Below, in pieces: positions 46,750 to 57,560 of a stretch of DNA of 64,000 nucleotides; within the stretch, counting starts at the first letter, position 1; the number at the start of each line of letters is the position of its first letter. The position numbers and the translations under genes are program-made. The notes under the pieces were generated by a model. It did not search any database. It was not told the DNA's origin and worked only from the letters and a program-made list of their open reading frames with translations. Source of the DNA: Amphiura filiformis (lineage: Eukaryota > Echinodermata > Ophiuroidea > Amphilepidida > Amphiuridae); assembly GCF_039555335.1 (NCBI RefSeq), contig NC_092631.1, positions 2,914,001-2,978,000 on the forward strand, in the 5' to 3' direction.

Positions 46750-47521
46750 TATTGCCAGGGTAAGGAGAGGAGGGAACTAAAGGCCCATTCAGTGATTTTT
46801 TGATTTTTTTTCATCCCGACGATCGTAAAAATCATAAAAATTCAGATTTTGGATACTAGACTGCGGAACTCAGTCTTCAATGATAGTCAGTAATTTTTAT
46901 ATTTTGGACATTATTATGACTATCATTTGAGGAGTGAGTTCTTATGATCCGAGGAGCAGTTTCAGAAAATTGCTTGGGATTATTGGGGCAGAGGTTATCT
47001 TTTGAATTCTTTTATGACCACTGAAGCATAGTCAAACCTGTCAAGGACACTCGGCGTGAATTGAAAGACCATGTCACTCGCCACAAAAGAATGTCAAAGG
47101 TCATAAAACACCACTTTTGTGTCTTCTGCTATCTAAAGGCCTATGGCTGATTTTGTACCTTTCGTCATTGTCATAGATGTGCTAACATAGCTTGCTAGTG
47201 CAGTGGTTCAGCCGAAAGCCGCGCCGTGTGACTAAGACAAAAAATAATTTATATACCGGTACTGACAGTATGTAAATTAGCTACATGTATTTGAATGGGG
47301 CTTCAACTTCGTCAATACTGTCGTTTTCCTGTTGTTGTTTTTTTGCCATTTGTTTTTCATTAAAAAAATTTATAAACGTAACAATTTGATTTTTTTTCCA
47401 CTTTCGCTGGGATCACTGAATGGGACTTTATAGCGCGGATTATTCAAAACTTGTTTTTACCTACTGCTATATAGTATTAATCCGATTATTACATAACTTT
47501 GCCAGCGTATTCAAGACATAG
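46750..47521. repeat. right arm of the second inverted pair
   Basis: Reverse-complement partner of 43465-44160: ATATTGCCAGGGTAAGGAG, AAAGGCCCATTCAGTGATT, TTGGGGCAGAGGTTATCTTT, GGATCACTGAATGGGAC. It is slightly longer than the left arm owing to an extra stretch around 47060-47220. Confidence 0.78.
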
Positions 47522-47569
47522 GTTATGTAGGGATAAACTGTACATGGGTATAGAGGCCCTGCATGCTTT

Positions 47570-47680
47570 TATCGATTGGCTCCAAACAAAGGATTTGAAC
47601 CGGTGTCCTTCACCGTAATCACGGCGCAGTAGCCTACAGTCCATTCAATCAAATGTTGTCAGTGTGCGAGACGAACGATG
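47570..47680 (-). mobile_element. tRNA-derived SINE-like sequence, copy 2
   Basis: The minus strand has a good B box (GGTTCAAATCC). It shares GATTGGCTCCAAACAAAGGA, CATTCAATCAAA and GCGAGACGAAC-like blocks with copy 1, in the same orientation. Confidence 0.5.
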
Positions 47681-48983
47681 TATAAATCTGGAGGTCACAT
47701 CATCACTTATCATGCTTATTGTAAAAAGTTTGTCCAATGCATATGTGTATTGTTCCCGGGTATTGTCAATACAGTCAAGCAAACAGGTATTATATTTTGA
47801 AAAGGCCGCTATAGTATATTCACAGGGGTGTCTTGAATGGCCAATCATATGGGACATAATCAAATTGCAGTGACTGCTTCCTTTGTTACCACATGTCAGT
47901 CATCTTGTGATTATTGGACCATGTAAACCTGCAAAAAACGAGCCAAAGTGCAGGCCCTATGTTATAAACAAACAATATATTTAATACAAGCAAGCAAATG
48001 GTAATTCAGGAAAGAATAACACCTTGTTAGTCCAAACACAGAGTTCTTCCCTTTCCTGTTACATAACATAATTCATAGTATAAAAGAAAACACAAAAATA
48101 AATACAAAATTAAATAGATACATATTCTACATGAATGGTTGAAAGTCTGTGTACAGGGGATACTCAACAGAAACAAATGTACGCAACAAGTAAAGCAAAA
48201 GCTCAAAGACAAAAAATCATATTCAACAACATCTACTTTTATGAAGTAAATTATGCCAATCATTTTACAGATGTACATACACACTCACCCATCACACACA
48301 CACACCCACCCCCCTGCACACCACTCACACCCTCATTCATAAACTCATTTTTACACAAACAGACACTCAAAGCATATCAAGGCCTATAAGTTTCAAGTTA
48401 AATTGCACAAGTGGTTTGGATTCAAGAAGCAAAAATGTGTGTCACAGTGGCCCATGGAAGATAACAGTAGGCCTACATGCATGTGCATGACTTTCCGGGT
48501 GGTATACTATGAGAAAAAATATGTGCTTTCACCCGATACCAATATCTACTTTTTGATGGGGGTAAAGTAGGGGGGATGATTGGGTTAATCGGGTCACCCA
48601 CCTTTAAAAATAATGTCCAGTATGTATACACCACTGAACTTACCAGGCCAAATTGATGCGCACTGGGAGACTGATGAGGGGGTTTTTTTCGTTTTTTTTT
48701 TTAGTTTTCATGCATTTTATGCATTTAACTGTGAGTTAGGTGGGGAAAGTTTTTTTTAGTGTTGGTGGGGACTGGGGAAAGGTGTATTTTTTTTGCTCAT
48801 GTAGTGGGTGAAGTTTTTTTTTTCAAAAACTTCCTACCCCCATTGAAAATCTAATGGTGCATCCTTAAGTTCCTGGTTTATATTTGATATTTATTTAATC
48901 AGGAAACTATACTTACACTCCCATCATGCTCATGGACTTAGCACTCCATTTGCACTTTTGTTACCAGCCATGACAGGTCCTAT
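47681..48983. other. region downstream of the kinase gene
   Basis: A CA-rich stretch at 48277-48330 and G/T-rich sequence at 48540-48850. TTTATT at about 48890 (AATAAA on the minus strand) is a candidate polyadenylation signal for the kinase gene. No other gene seen. Confidence 0.4.
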
Positions 48984-49792
48984 TTATTCTAAACTAAATA
49001 TTTTAATGTGAGGTAATCCACTCAGAGCAAGTTGGAATACTCCCTCTGATGTGACTGACAACCCTTTATTATAATACTGCACTGCACCCACATCATCAAT
49101 GACACATCCAGTGTTGTGATACTTTGGTGTGCCATTCCCGTCCCAGGTATATTTAAATACACGCCCCTTCCTATCCCCCACATTATAACATGCAGCATAT
49201 AGATGCCTTGCATCATTCCTATAGGATACAGCTTTAAATCTCCAACCATCAGGTGGTTTTATCCTACACAGATCCTGACCCATATCTCCCATTGCTTTGA
49301 TTACCATCTCATGGTGATCCATTACCACCAGGTAATCTGTACTGATAGTGAGATCACATGGGTTGAAACTAAGGTCTACAATCTTTTGCTGTGTAAACCC
49401 TGGCATACTACACACTACCAATGCATGCCTATCATATAAACCTATCACAGCTGTATTGACATTAGCTACAATACACAATGGCTGCACATGAACCTGATAT
49501 TTCTTTAAATAGTTTGATGCTTTGTGGGATGGGAACTGATACACATAGGGGTCTTCGTAGCATATCACCAATATGCAAGATGATGGCATAGACTCACTCA
49601 CTGCTACATCAAATGGCCACACAATACCTCTCCACTCATCAGATGTCAGGGTATACAGTAGATGTGTCTCTTCCCTGCTTACATGATGCACCTCCACACT
49701 GTCACCTCTACAGATAGCCAGACGGTCACTATCCACAAAATGAAGTGTTCTGCCCCAAGAATCAATCTCATGCTTCAATTTCCACTCCAACC
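48984..49792 (-). CDS. kinase-propeller gene, exon encoding the beta-propeller
   Basis: Starts after a TTTACATTTCAG acceptor with LEWKLKHEIDSWG and ends KIFSLE then TAA (48984-48986). Blades are not obvious WD40 repeats. The diagnostic strings match TRIM-type propellers. The stop overlaps an AATAAA on the minus strand. Confidence 0.88.
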
Positions 49793-52700
49793 CTGAAATG
49801 TAAAATGATATTATACCATACACAGCTCAGTGCAATAATAGTAGCTAATAGTGAACAGATATATATATGAATGAATTTATGAAACATCAAGAAGCAATAA
49901 ATAGGTGAATCCTGAGGGGGTCATTCACTCATTAGAGCAATAATGTGCGATTTGCAAAGATAGATTTTTATTTTTTCCCACTAAATGTTAGTTTTCACTA
50001 TATGTCTTCTTTTAACTGCAGGCCGAACAAATAAGGTATAACAATAACAATCGCATTTCATTTCAGTTTCTATTGTGTATCAGTGTGTCAATCTGATGAA
50101 CATCCTGTAGCTTCATAAGGGACCCTTCAATGTTTACGCAGAGGGAAATCTGATTTTTTGAGGTCTTGAGGGGGGAATCTGAATTTTTTATTTGACCCAC
50201 GAGGGGGAATATTACGTTTTAATTGAGAAAAAGAGGAAAACAAAGGGGAATCCGAAATTTTTTTCTGCGGATGAGAGGGGGAACAAAAATATTTTTATCA
50301 AAACTCCCACTCTCCCTGGCATAAATATTGAACAGTCCCTAAATAAGACATATATCATAATGACTAATTGTAATACATGCATACTTTATAATTATAATAC
50401 ATCAATTCTATACTTTATATATAAATCTAAACCCCAGGGATCCTCCATGTTTATTCAAAACTCTTATATTTTACTGTAATTAAAGTACATCTACTGTAAA
50501 GCAATGTTACTGTAATTAAAGCCACTACATTATGTAACATGGGAAAACGTAGTAAATCGCACATTATTTTTTGGTGATTTTAGCTGATTGATCAAAAAAA
50601 TTGCGTCGGCAATTTTAGCTGATTGATCAAAATTTGAAACAATTTTGGGAAATTGACCTCTTTGCTGTGATTCATCAAAATTTATCATTATTCGTAGTGA
50701 TCATTCACAATTTAGCATAGTTTTAGGCAATTTGCTGTATAATTTCCAGCACTTTTGTAGATTTTAAGCTTTCTTAGCAGATTTTCGTCAATTTTAGCCG
50801 ATTGATCAAAATCTATCATTCGTAGTGATTTAGCATAATTTTAGGCAATTTACTGTAATTTCCAGCAATTGTTGATTTTGGGCGATTTCCCGTTAATTCC
50901 CATGTGACATGGGGCCTTAATACTCCCAGATCATTTGACATGTAAGTAAAATCACTCAGGTTACCGCAAGTAAGAAAAATAGAACAAAATTGGAGGGTGC
51001 ACAAAAATGACATTTTCACTTATTCGCCCAAACTGGTTTGAAATATGGGCCATATTTTCCACTCACGGAATCTCCAGGCAGCCAACATTAAGGAAAGTGT
51101 CAATTTTGGGCTTCAACTTCTGGCTTTACTACAGCGCTCTATGGACAACAATGATTTCAAATGTTTTTTTCCGGAAATCTTTCCTCTGGCGAAAAAAAAA
51201 TCATTCCCGTTTCAAGTTTTACAACGAGAAAGCCCATATTACTTTTGGAGTTGGAGATAAAAAAAATAATCAAAATATACAATTTGCAGTTGTGTGATCC
51301 AGAGTGCAGGCCAGGTGTGTGCTCAATGTGCATAGCTGCATACACAGCTCATGTATAAGCCTTTTTGAAATATGGCGGGCACAAAAGGAGAGGGCGTACT
51401 TTGAAGTAATCTTTTGTCAGCTGAGAAGCATACAAAAGATTACTTCAAAGTACGCACTCTCCTTTTGTGCCCGCCATATTTCAAAAAGGCTTATATAAAT
51501 CCCAGCATTAAAACCAGGTCAGTTTAACCACAGTGTTGTGTGTTCCACAATGCGGTGTGTGTGTGCTCAATGTGTGTTAGTAGCTGCATGCATACACAGC
51601 TAAATTTATATAGCTCCCAGTATTAAAACCGGATCATTTTAACCACATGTGTGAGTTTTTACATGTTACATTTTACATGTTAAATCATCCGGCTTATCGC
51701 AAGTAAGAGCTAATTAAAGCACTTCTGGCTTAGTCTTTCACAGGATATTGAAGTAACCATTGGATAAAGTAGAAATTCAAGAAAATTAAGGGCATCACTG
51801 TGAGCAAATCACACATATTGGCAGCTATCTTGTGTTATTCACAATCGACCCCAGTTTGCACCTCTAACAGATCTTCAAGACCAACAGTTCACCAGTTTTG
51901 ACTTTGGTCTAGATAAAGGGGGAATTTGACCAGACATTTTGCTATATTAATGTATCCAAAGGTCCACAGAAATTAATGAGGTGTCACTGGAGTTGGAATA
52001 GTCTTAGTTCTATGTCTTTATATGGTTCCTCACATGATGATATCATTTCCCAGATGATGATTCCAAAAGCATATATAGCAGCTTTTGGTTACAGTACATG
52101 CAAGATTGCAATTCAAAAAATCTCTGGTGCTAGCCATTATACACTCCCTCTTACACTTTCTGTTGTTTATAGTACTGATAATGTGTTCAGCAAAAACCAC
52201 AGTTATATAATAAAGCAAGATAGGTTATATTACTCACCATTATCAAGTTCATGTGTGACATTTAAACAGGTAGGCGTTGGTCTGTATTCACGCCACACAC
52301 GTCTCACAATTTCACTGCTTTTTGGTCTCTGTGTGCGGTCTTGATGCCAGCATTGCTCCATCAGTTCTCTCAAGAATTGGGGACAATCATCAGGAATCTT
52401 TGGACGGAGACTATTTGCCATAACTTGATAGATCACCCTCTCGGGTCGAAAGCCTTTATACGGTTCCTCACATGATACCATTTCCCAAACGATGATTCCA
52501 AAAGCATATATAGCAGCTTTTGGAGAAAGTATTTCATCTTTGAAAATCTCTGGTGCCTGCCATTTCACACTTCCTTTGTGGGCACTTCTTGTGGTCTTGG
52601 TACTGGTAAGGTCTTGCGCAATACCAAAATCACAAATCTTTAAGACATCATCAGCCATTATGATGCAATTGGGCGATTTCAAATCGCAATGCGCCACATC

Positions 52701-53063
52701 ATTCTTCTCAAGGTAGTTAACTCCGCAAGCCAGGTGATAGATCCACTGTTGAAGGAGAGTTTTAGGAAGCTTGTCTCTATCTTTGAGATAGCCATCCAAA
52801 GATCCCTTCGCGGCATATTCAGTTATAATCACTACATGTTCTTTCTCCATAACAGCATCATAATACTTGATAATGTTTTTATGATCTAGTCTCTTGAGGA
52901 ATTCAATCTCTCGTTTATGTTTCTCTGATATTTCTCCTTCAAATCTGATCTTCTTTGCGGCAGCGTCAATGGTGCCAAATTCTTTAGACTTCCATGTGAC
53001 TCTGTAGACTGTACCACTGGCTCCAAACCCTAAACGTTCATGATAAGTCAAATTAGCACCCAT
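48984..53063 (-). CDS. TKL/MLK-like protein kinase fused to a TRIM-type beta-propeller, 2 coding exons
   Basis: Exons 53063-52238 and 49792-48984 join in phase 1 (AATG|GG) and give 544 residues. Residues 1-275 are a kinase domain most like MLK/ZAK MAP3Ks: glycine loop GFGASGTV (12-19), Lys37, alpha-C Glu54, HCDLKSPN (Asp127, Asn132), DFG (145-147), APE (170-172). The HRD Arg is Cys126 and the normally invariant subdomain IX Asp is Ala184 (KAAIYAFG). Residues of about 276-544 resemble the C-terminal beta-propeller of invertebrate TRIM2/3/56-like proteins (PCDLTIS, RIKPPDGWRFKAV, TWDGNGTP, GLSVTSEGV). Cytosolic signalling or immune sensing is inference. An AG at 53082-53080 before the ATG suggests a 5' non-coding exon upstream. 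Confidence 0.88.
50575..50890. repeat. degenerate tandem repeats, TTTTAGCTGATTGATCAAAA units
   Basis: ATTTTAGCTGATTGATCAAA occurs at about 50578, 50613 and (as GCCGATTGATC) 50795. The longer block TTTAGCATAGTTTTAGGCAA recurs near 50826. Imperfect 35- and 150-200-bp periodicities. Confidence 0.65.
51310..51660. repeat. tandem duplication interrupted by a palindrome
   Basis: GTGTGCTCAATGTG and ATACACAGCT occur near 51315 and 51565. TCCCAGCATTAAAACC (near 51500) recurs as TCCCAGTATTAAAACC (near 51620). The first unit is split by the palindrome at 51356-51495; the second is not. Confidence 0.7.
51356..51495. repeat. 140-bp near-perfect palindrome
   Basis: Arms of about 62 bp (ATAAGCCTTTTTGAAATATG at the left outer end, CATATTTCAAAAAGGCTTAT at the right) with about one mismatch and a 16-base loop (CAGCTGAGAAGCATAC). 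Both ends lie in the duplicated block above. A very recent fold-back insertion or miRNA-like hairpin source. Confidence 0.88.
52005..52205 (-). pseudogene. decayed duplicate of part of the kinase exon
   Basis: Matches the exon at about 52450-52620: GGTTCCTCACATGAT, the identical ATGATTCCAAAAGCATATAT with AGCAGCTTTTGG, then AATCTCTGGTGC and CACTCCCTC-like sequence. It covers kinase subdomains VIII-IX, including the Ala184 position. Frameshifts and stops break it. It lies in the intron about 445 bp from its source. Confidence 0.82.
52238..53063 (-). CDS. kinase-propeller gene, exon encoding the kinase domain
   Basis: 275 codons plus one base on the minus strand. It starts MGANLTYHERLG after an acceptor at 53080 and ends VTHELDN with a GTGAGT donor. 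The entire catalytic domain lies in this single exon, which is unusual for metazoan kinases and would fit a retro-derived or compacted module. Confidence 0.9.
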
Positions 53064-53079
53064 GGCTTAACATCTTGTT

Positions 53080-53521
53080 CTGAAAATATGATGATATTAG
53101 CTGGTTAATTTGAGAAACAATGCTGCCAAATTATTTACATTAAATAATACTAACCGATAGATAAGATGATGATAGTCGTGCGCAAGTAAAATGACATACT
53201 GACTAAAGATAAGTATTTACCAAATTATTTGTTTCTTTAGCTGCATTACAAATGTGTCACCATAATAAGAAGTAATAACAGGAGTACTGTGACATATGAA
53301 GTTAAATGAAATTAAACATAAGTTAATCAAACTTACCAAAAAGTTGACTTTTAGTAAGTATAGTTGTGAAATTCTGTTGGCAAATTCCCTACCAAAATTT
53401 GATAAGAGCAAGCTATGAAGTGGACCTTGAACTTAATGTAGAAATAGAAATAGTTTAAGCACCCAGAATTTGCCATAGTCTGGTGTTAGCTTTTGTAATC
53501 AAATACAGTTGTAGAGTCAAT
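53080..53521. other. upstream region of the kinase gene
   Basis: Probable 5' intron. AT-rich, no coding evidence. Confidence 0.4.
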
Positions 53522-53705
53522 GGGCTATTCCAGTTGAAATCCATACACCCCCTGTGGAAGACATGACCTTATTCTCCAACACAGGGAGTGTAGATATCAA
53601 ATGGAGTTGCCTATTCAGGTAACCCCATTTGAAATTCACACTCCCTGTGTGGAAGATTAAGGGCATGTCTTCCATAGGGGTTGTGTAGGTTAATGGGAAT
53701 AGCCC
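53522..53705. mobile_element. MITE family B, complete copy
   Basis: 184 bp, from GGGCTATTCCAGTTGAAATC to AATGGGAATAGCCC, inverted at both ends. Subterminal CATACACCCCCTGTGGAAG pairs with TCTTCCATAGGGGTTGTG. AAT on both sides may be a 3-bp target-site duplication. Confidence 0.85.
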
Positions 53706-54543
53706 AATACAACAAACAAATATTTGACTTTTGTGCCAAGATAATATTTATTATGATAATTATTATTTACCTGCATCAACTTCAATCAAAGCAAATTATG
53801 TCTCAAATTGATAATATTATTAATATGACATAATTGCGCTTTTAATTTGTGTTCCCAGCAAACATATAACATTTTACAATAAAGGTTTAAATGTCAGGTT
53901 ATAAAAAAAGGGTATAAAAACGTTTTAATAACATTCATTAAACCTTTTTGAAAACGTCATGCAAAACATTCTAACAGAATGTAATTTATAGGCATGAGAC
54001 TGCGCTTTCTTAAAAAAACTGAAAATATGTGTGAAATTGGGCAAAAAGTACCAAACACAGCCTGAAATGAAATAAAGTTGAACTGAATTCAGTTTAAAAA
54101 CTGAAAATTCTCATGCCTGAATTTAAATTTTATTTATCTGTTGACAAAATATTTTGCAAAAATGTTTGCCCAAAATATTTTACAACGTTTTGTAAAACGT
54201 ATTTATGAGTATTATCATATTTCTAAAAATGTATTCATGATCTTTATAACCCAACATTTAAATGTAAAAATGTTTTGAATTGCCAAGTGTATGGGAGAAT
54301 TCCTACTAACTGCTAAGTGCTTGGAAGAATTCAACAAAAATTCTTGATGCCATGACCAAAACGTCAACTATTTTATAAAATGGAGGTACACAAATTTCAG
54401 TTATCAAGCTCCAAATTCTGGTCAAGAAAAGCATCAGAATTCCTTGTTTTTTGTTGTTCCCGGCATTATGTAACATCCAAGTGCATGCACACTATTCTAT
54501 ATCAATATATGATGTTATGAGTCACCATTATTTTCACCAATTA
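53706..54543. other. AT-rich repeat mosaic
   Basis: 53870-54250 is full of AACGTTTT/AAAATGTTT-type phrases. It is interrupted at about 53985-54120 by sequence related in reverse to 41196-41300 (AGGCATGAGACTGCGCTTTC). Confidence 0.5.
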
Positions 54544-55157
54544 CGAGGGGGTATCCAAAAGTTTTTGACATCACCCAGAAGGAAAAGAGCTATATTGATG
54601 AAATTTTGTCAGTGTAATCACTGGTCCTTATGTACATTATGGTCCAAAAATGGTCTCCTAAGTATGTTTACTTTCTTTACAGGTGGCGCTAGATGGGCAG
54701 TAGGCGCATAACCTGTAAGATGGTGAAAATTGAGGCACGCAGATTGATTAAGTTCATGCATTTGGAGGGTTAGGCCTACAATGCTCAGAAAATGTATGAT
54801 GAAATGAAAGCTATCTGCGGTGATGATTGCCCATCATATGGCACCGTTGCTTTTTGAAAAAGGAATTTCCAAACTGGCCGCATGTCCCTTACAGATGAGC
54901 CAAGAAGTGGACGTCAATCATTTACGGATGATGCGCCACAGTGAAGAAACTCAAAAAGTGGAGGATCTTATCACGAAAAGGTTATGTGCCTATTGCCCAT
55001 CATAGCGCCACCTGTAAAAAACTAAACATACTTATGAGCCCATTTTTAGACCATAATGTACATAAGGACCAGTGATTTAGTGATTACACTGACAAAATTT
55101 CATCAATATAGCTCTTTTTCTTCTGGGTGATGTCAAAAACCTTTGGATACCCCCTTG
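54544..55157 (+). mobile_element. mariner-type deletion derivative with long TIRs
   Basis: Flanked by TA (54542-54543 and 55158-55159). Ends CGAGGGGGTATCCAAAAGTT and CTTTGGATACCCCCTTG are inverted, and the inverted arms extend to about 125 bp. Between them, a broken frame (54735-54960) resembles the N-terminal HTH of mariner/SETMAR transposases (LIKFMHLEG, SYGTVAF, LTDEPRSGRQ). The catalytic part is missing. Confidence 0.85.
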
Positions 55158-55358
55158 TATAAGCCAAACAAACAAATTTGGTTATAATCAAGTTGAATTT
55201 TGGTCATATGTTGAAATGCAGGAGAAACACAGAAATATTTTGACTTTCACTGCTTGGAGGAGCGCAGAATCTAAATTTTGAAGTATGTGTGTTGAGTCAC
55301 CACTTGCCTTGAAACAAAATTTGTGCAATTTTGAAATTCAAAATCTTAGAATGTCCCT

Positions 55359-56469
55359 TTAAGGGCAGAGTAATGGGAGAGAACATGGACCTTTTCGAGC
55401 TTCATTATTTCTGAATTGTATGTCCAAAGTATATAAAACTATACATTTTTGGAAAGGAAATGAGTCAAGGAATCCCATGGTGACGTCAGATTTGTTCAAA
55501 AATCTCAATTTTTTGAAAAAATCACAAAAAATCACTTTTTTACCCCAATTGTTTTGTGACAACTTAGAAAAAAATCCGTTCGGAGTAAAAAAAATTCAGT
55601 TAACTTTTCATGAAGAAGACATGAACTTAGGGAAGGTTTTTTATTTTTTGAAATTCGTCTCTTTTTTGAAATATTGAAAAAACATGTGAAAAAAGCCATT
55701 TTGTCATTCTATTAAGCTAAAAATTGCACATAATGGTGTATATTTTTATTTAAAACAAATATTTTGAAAAAATGAAAAAACCTTCCCTAGACTTTGATGT
55801 ACTCTATAGGATAGTGCAAAAAGTTTTCCCTTTGCTTGCATATTTTTTGAATTATCTTGTCACAAAAATCGCGCAATATTGTCAAAAGTGAACTCTGAGA
55901 AATCGACGTTTTAGTAAAAAAATGGCAAAATTATGCACAAAACGTCCTTAAATTTTTAAAACGGTAAGACTTTCACACTTGTAAAAGCTGTATCTGGTGC
56001 ATGGTCTAAATATGCATCTTTTTGCACCAATGAATCTATAATTTCTGCTTTCAGTGCGCCAAAATTCAAAATAATTAAAAAATCTAAGTGGCATTTTGAC
56101 TGCAAATGTTTGTTTTGTTTACACCACATTTGCTGGCGTTAACAACATACCGAATGCGCCTTGACTGCGTTGGACATACGCCGCAGAGTTGCGCCAGCGA
56201 TCACGCGACACACGAATCGCAGCGTAATCACAATATTTCGCATTCGCGCATTTCTGACTCATTATTTCCGCCAATTTACTAAGCTGTCTTGAGCCATGTG
56301 ACTTTTTAGAGTTGAAAAGAGTGAAATAAATCAAGCAAAAATACAAATAAATATTAGCAAGTTGTATTTTATCAGTTTCAAGTGAAAGAATACATCTTAG
56401 TGTTGATAAATATCAACAAATCTCAAATTCGGTCGTGGACGAATGTGTCTTCCATTACTCTGGCCTTAA
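55359..56469. mobile_element. 1.1-kb TTAA-flanked element, family H, copy 2
   Basis: TTAA at both ends (55359-55362 and 56466-56469). Nearly collinear with 38557-39662, with small indels (for example, around 56180-56225). No transposase. Ends GGGCAGAGTAATGGGAGAG / TTCCATTACTCTGGCC. Confidence 0.92.
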
Positions 56470-57560
56470 AGACATGATTATAGGGGTTGGTAGCCAGTAA
56501 GGTACAGTACAACAGTGATGTAATTTTTAGTAGCAAACCTCTTTATTGCTACACAATACAATACATATAATTGCTGCTCACAAGTTTTTACAGGAAAATT
56601 CAACAGTTTTGCCACAGGCAGGAAAAAAACTTCAAAATTGATGGGCCAAGAGAAAACTGTCCACAAAGTCTTTTTACTGAAAGCTTTTGAGGCCCATTAA
56701 AATGGGCCTCAGCTTCCAATCCTATTCACCGTCGAAGTGATGATGTAACAGGATTAATTACCATAGCAATAGACCTTTTCATATCGTGTGAATCGGCATC
56801 GGAAATGTTCGCAAAATACATGGACGCGAGCGTCTTTACACGCCCGCGGAAATACACAAACGCTCCTCAACTGCGTGCATTGACGCAACGCACAACTGGC
56901 GTAAGTGTGCACCCAAGAACTGCGTATAATGACCTGTTTTTAAAAACTGGGTCATCACTTCGGAAAACTTCAATATGAAAAGGTCTATAGATGAATACAA
57001 TTTTTGAATAGATTGCCCCGTAACTATAACGTTGATGCGGTACCTATGCATTGAACCATAGATGTCAAAGAAATGCTAATCACTCGCACCTATATGATTC
57101 GTATCTTTGAAAAGAGCGGTATTGTATTCATTCTATGATTGCAGACATACACAGGTGATGAGTGCAACCTGCTTGTAGTGCAGGGCAATCTATTCAAAAT
57201 TGTATTCATCTATTGCTATGTACTGAGTAGTTACATAACTTTGATGGCAAATAACGGATCTCTATCAAAGCATTTGATAAAGACCTTAGTGTAATAGAAA
57301 ATCTCAGGCCATTAACTTTGATTTTTAACATAGCTTTTGAATTTTACAGGTTATTCTTATTGATAATCAGATTTCCAAAGGTTATTTTTAATTTACAAAG
57401 TGTCTAAATGTTCTGATATTTTTCAGCATTCTCCAATGGTATATTTCCGATAAGGTAAATAGAAGACGTGCTTGTCCGCATATATATTAATAATGGCACA
57501 ACTGTTCCAAAATGTTACACCTCTGGTTGTGGAAGACTTACTGAGTATCCAGATACTATA
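56470..57560. other. intergenic stretch, nothing recognised
   Basis: No ORF with domain support. The 56836-57051 minus ORF has no family resemblance. Confidence 0.4.

Larger units (their letters stand above)
49793..52237 (-). other. intron of the kinase-propeller gene
   Basis: 2.4 kb. From its 5' end (high coordinates) it holds a decayed duplicate of kinase-exon sequence (52005-52205), a near-perfect palindrome (51356-51495) inside a tandem duplication, and ATTTTAGCTGATTGATCAAA repeats (50575-50890). Confidence 0.8.
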
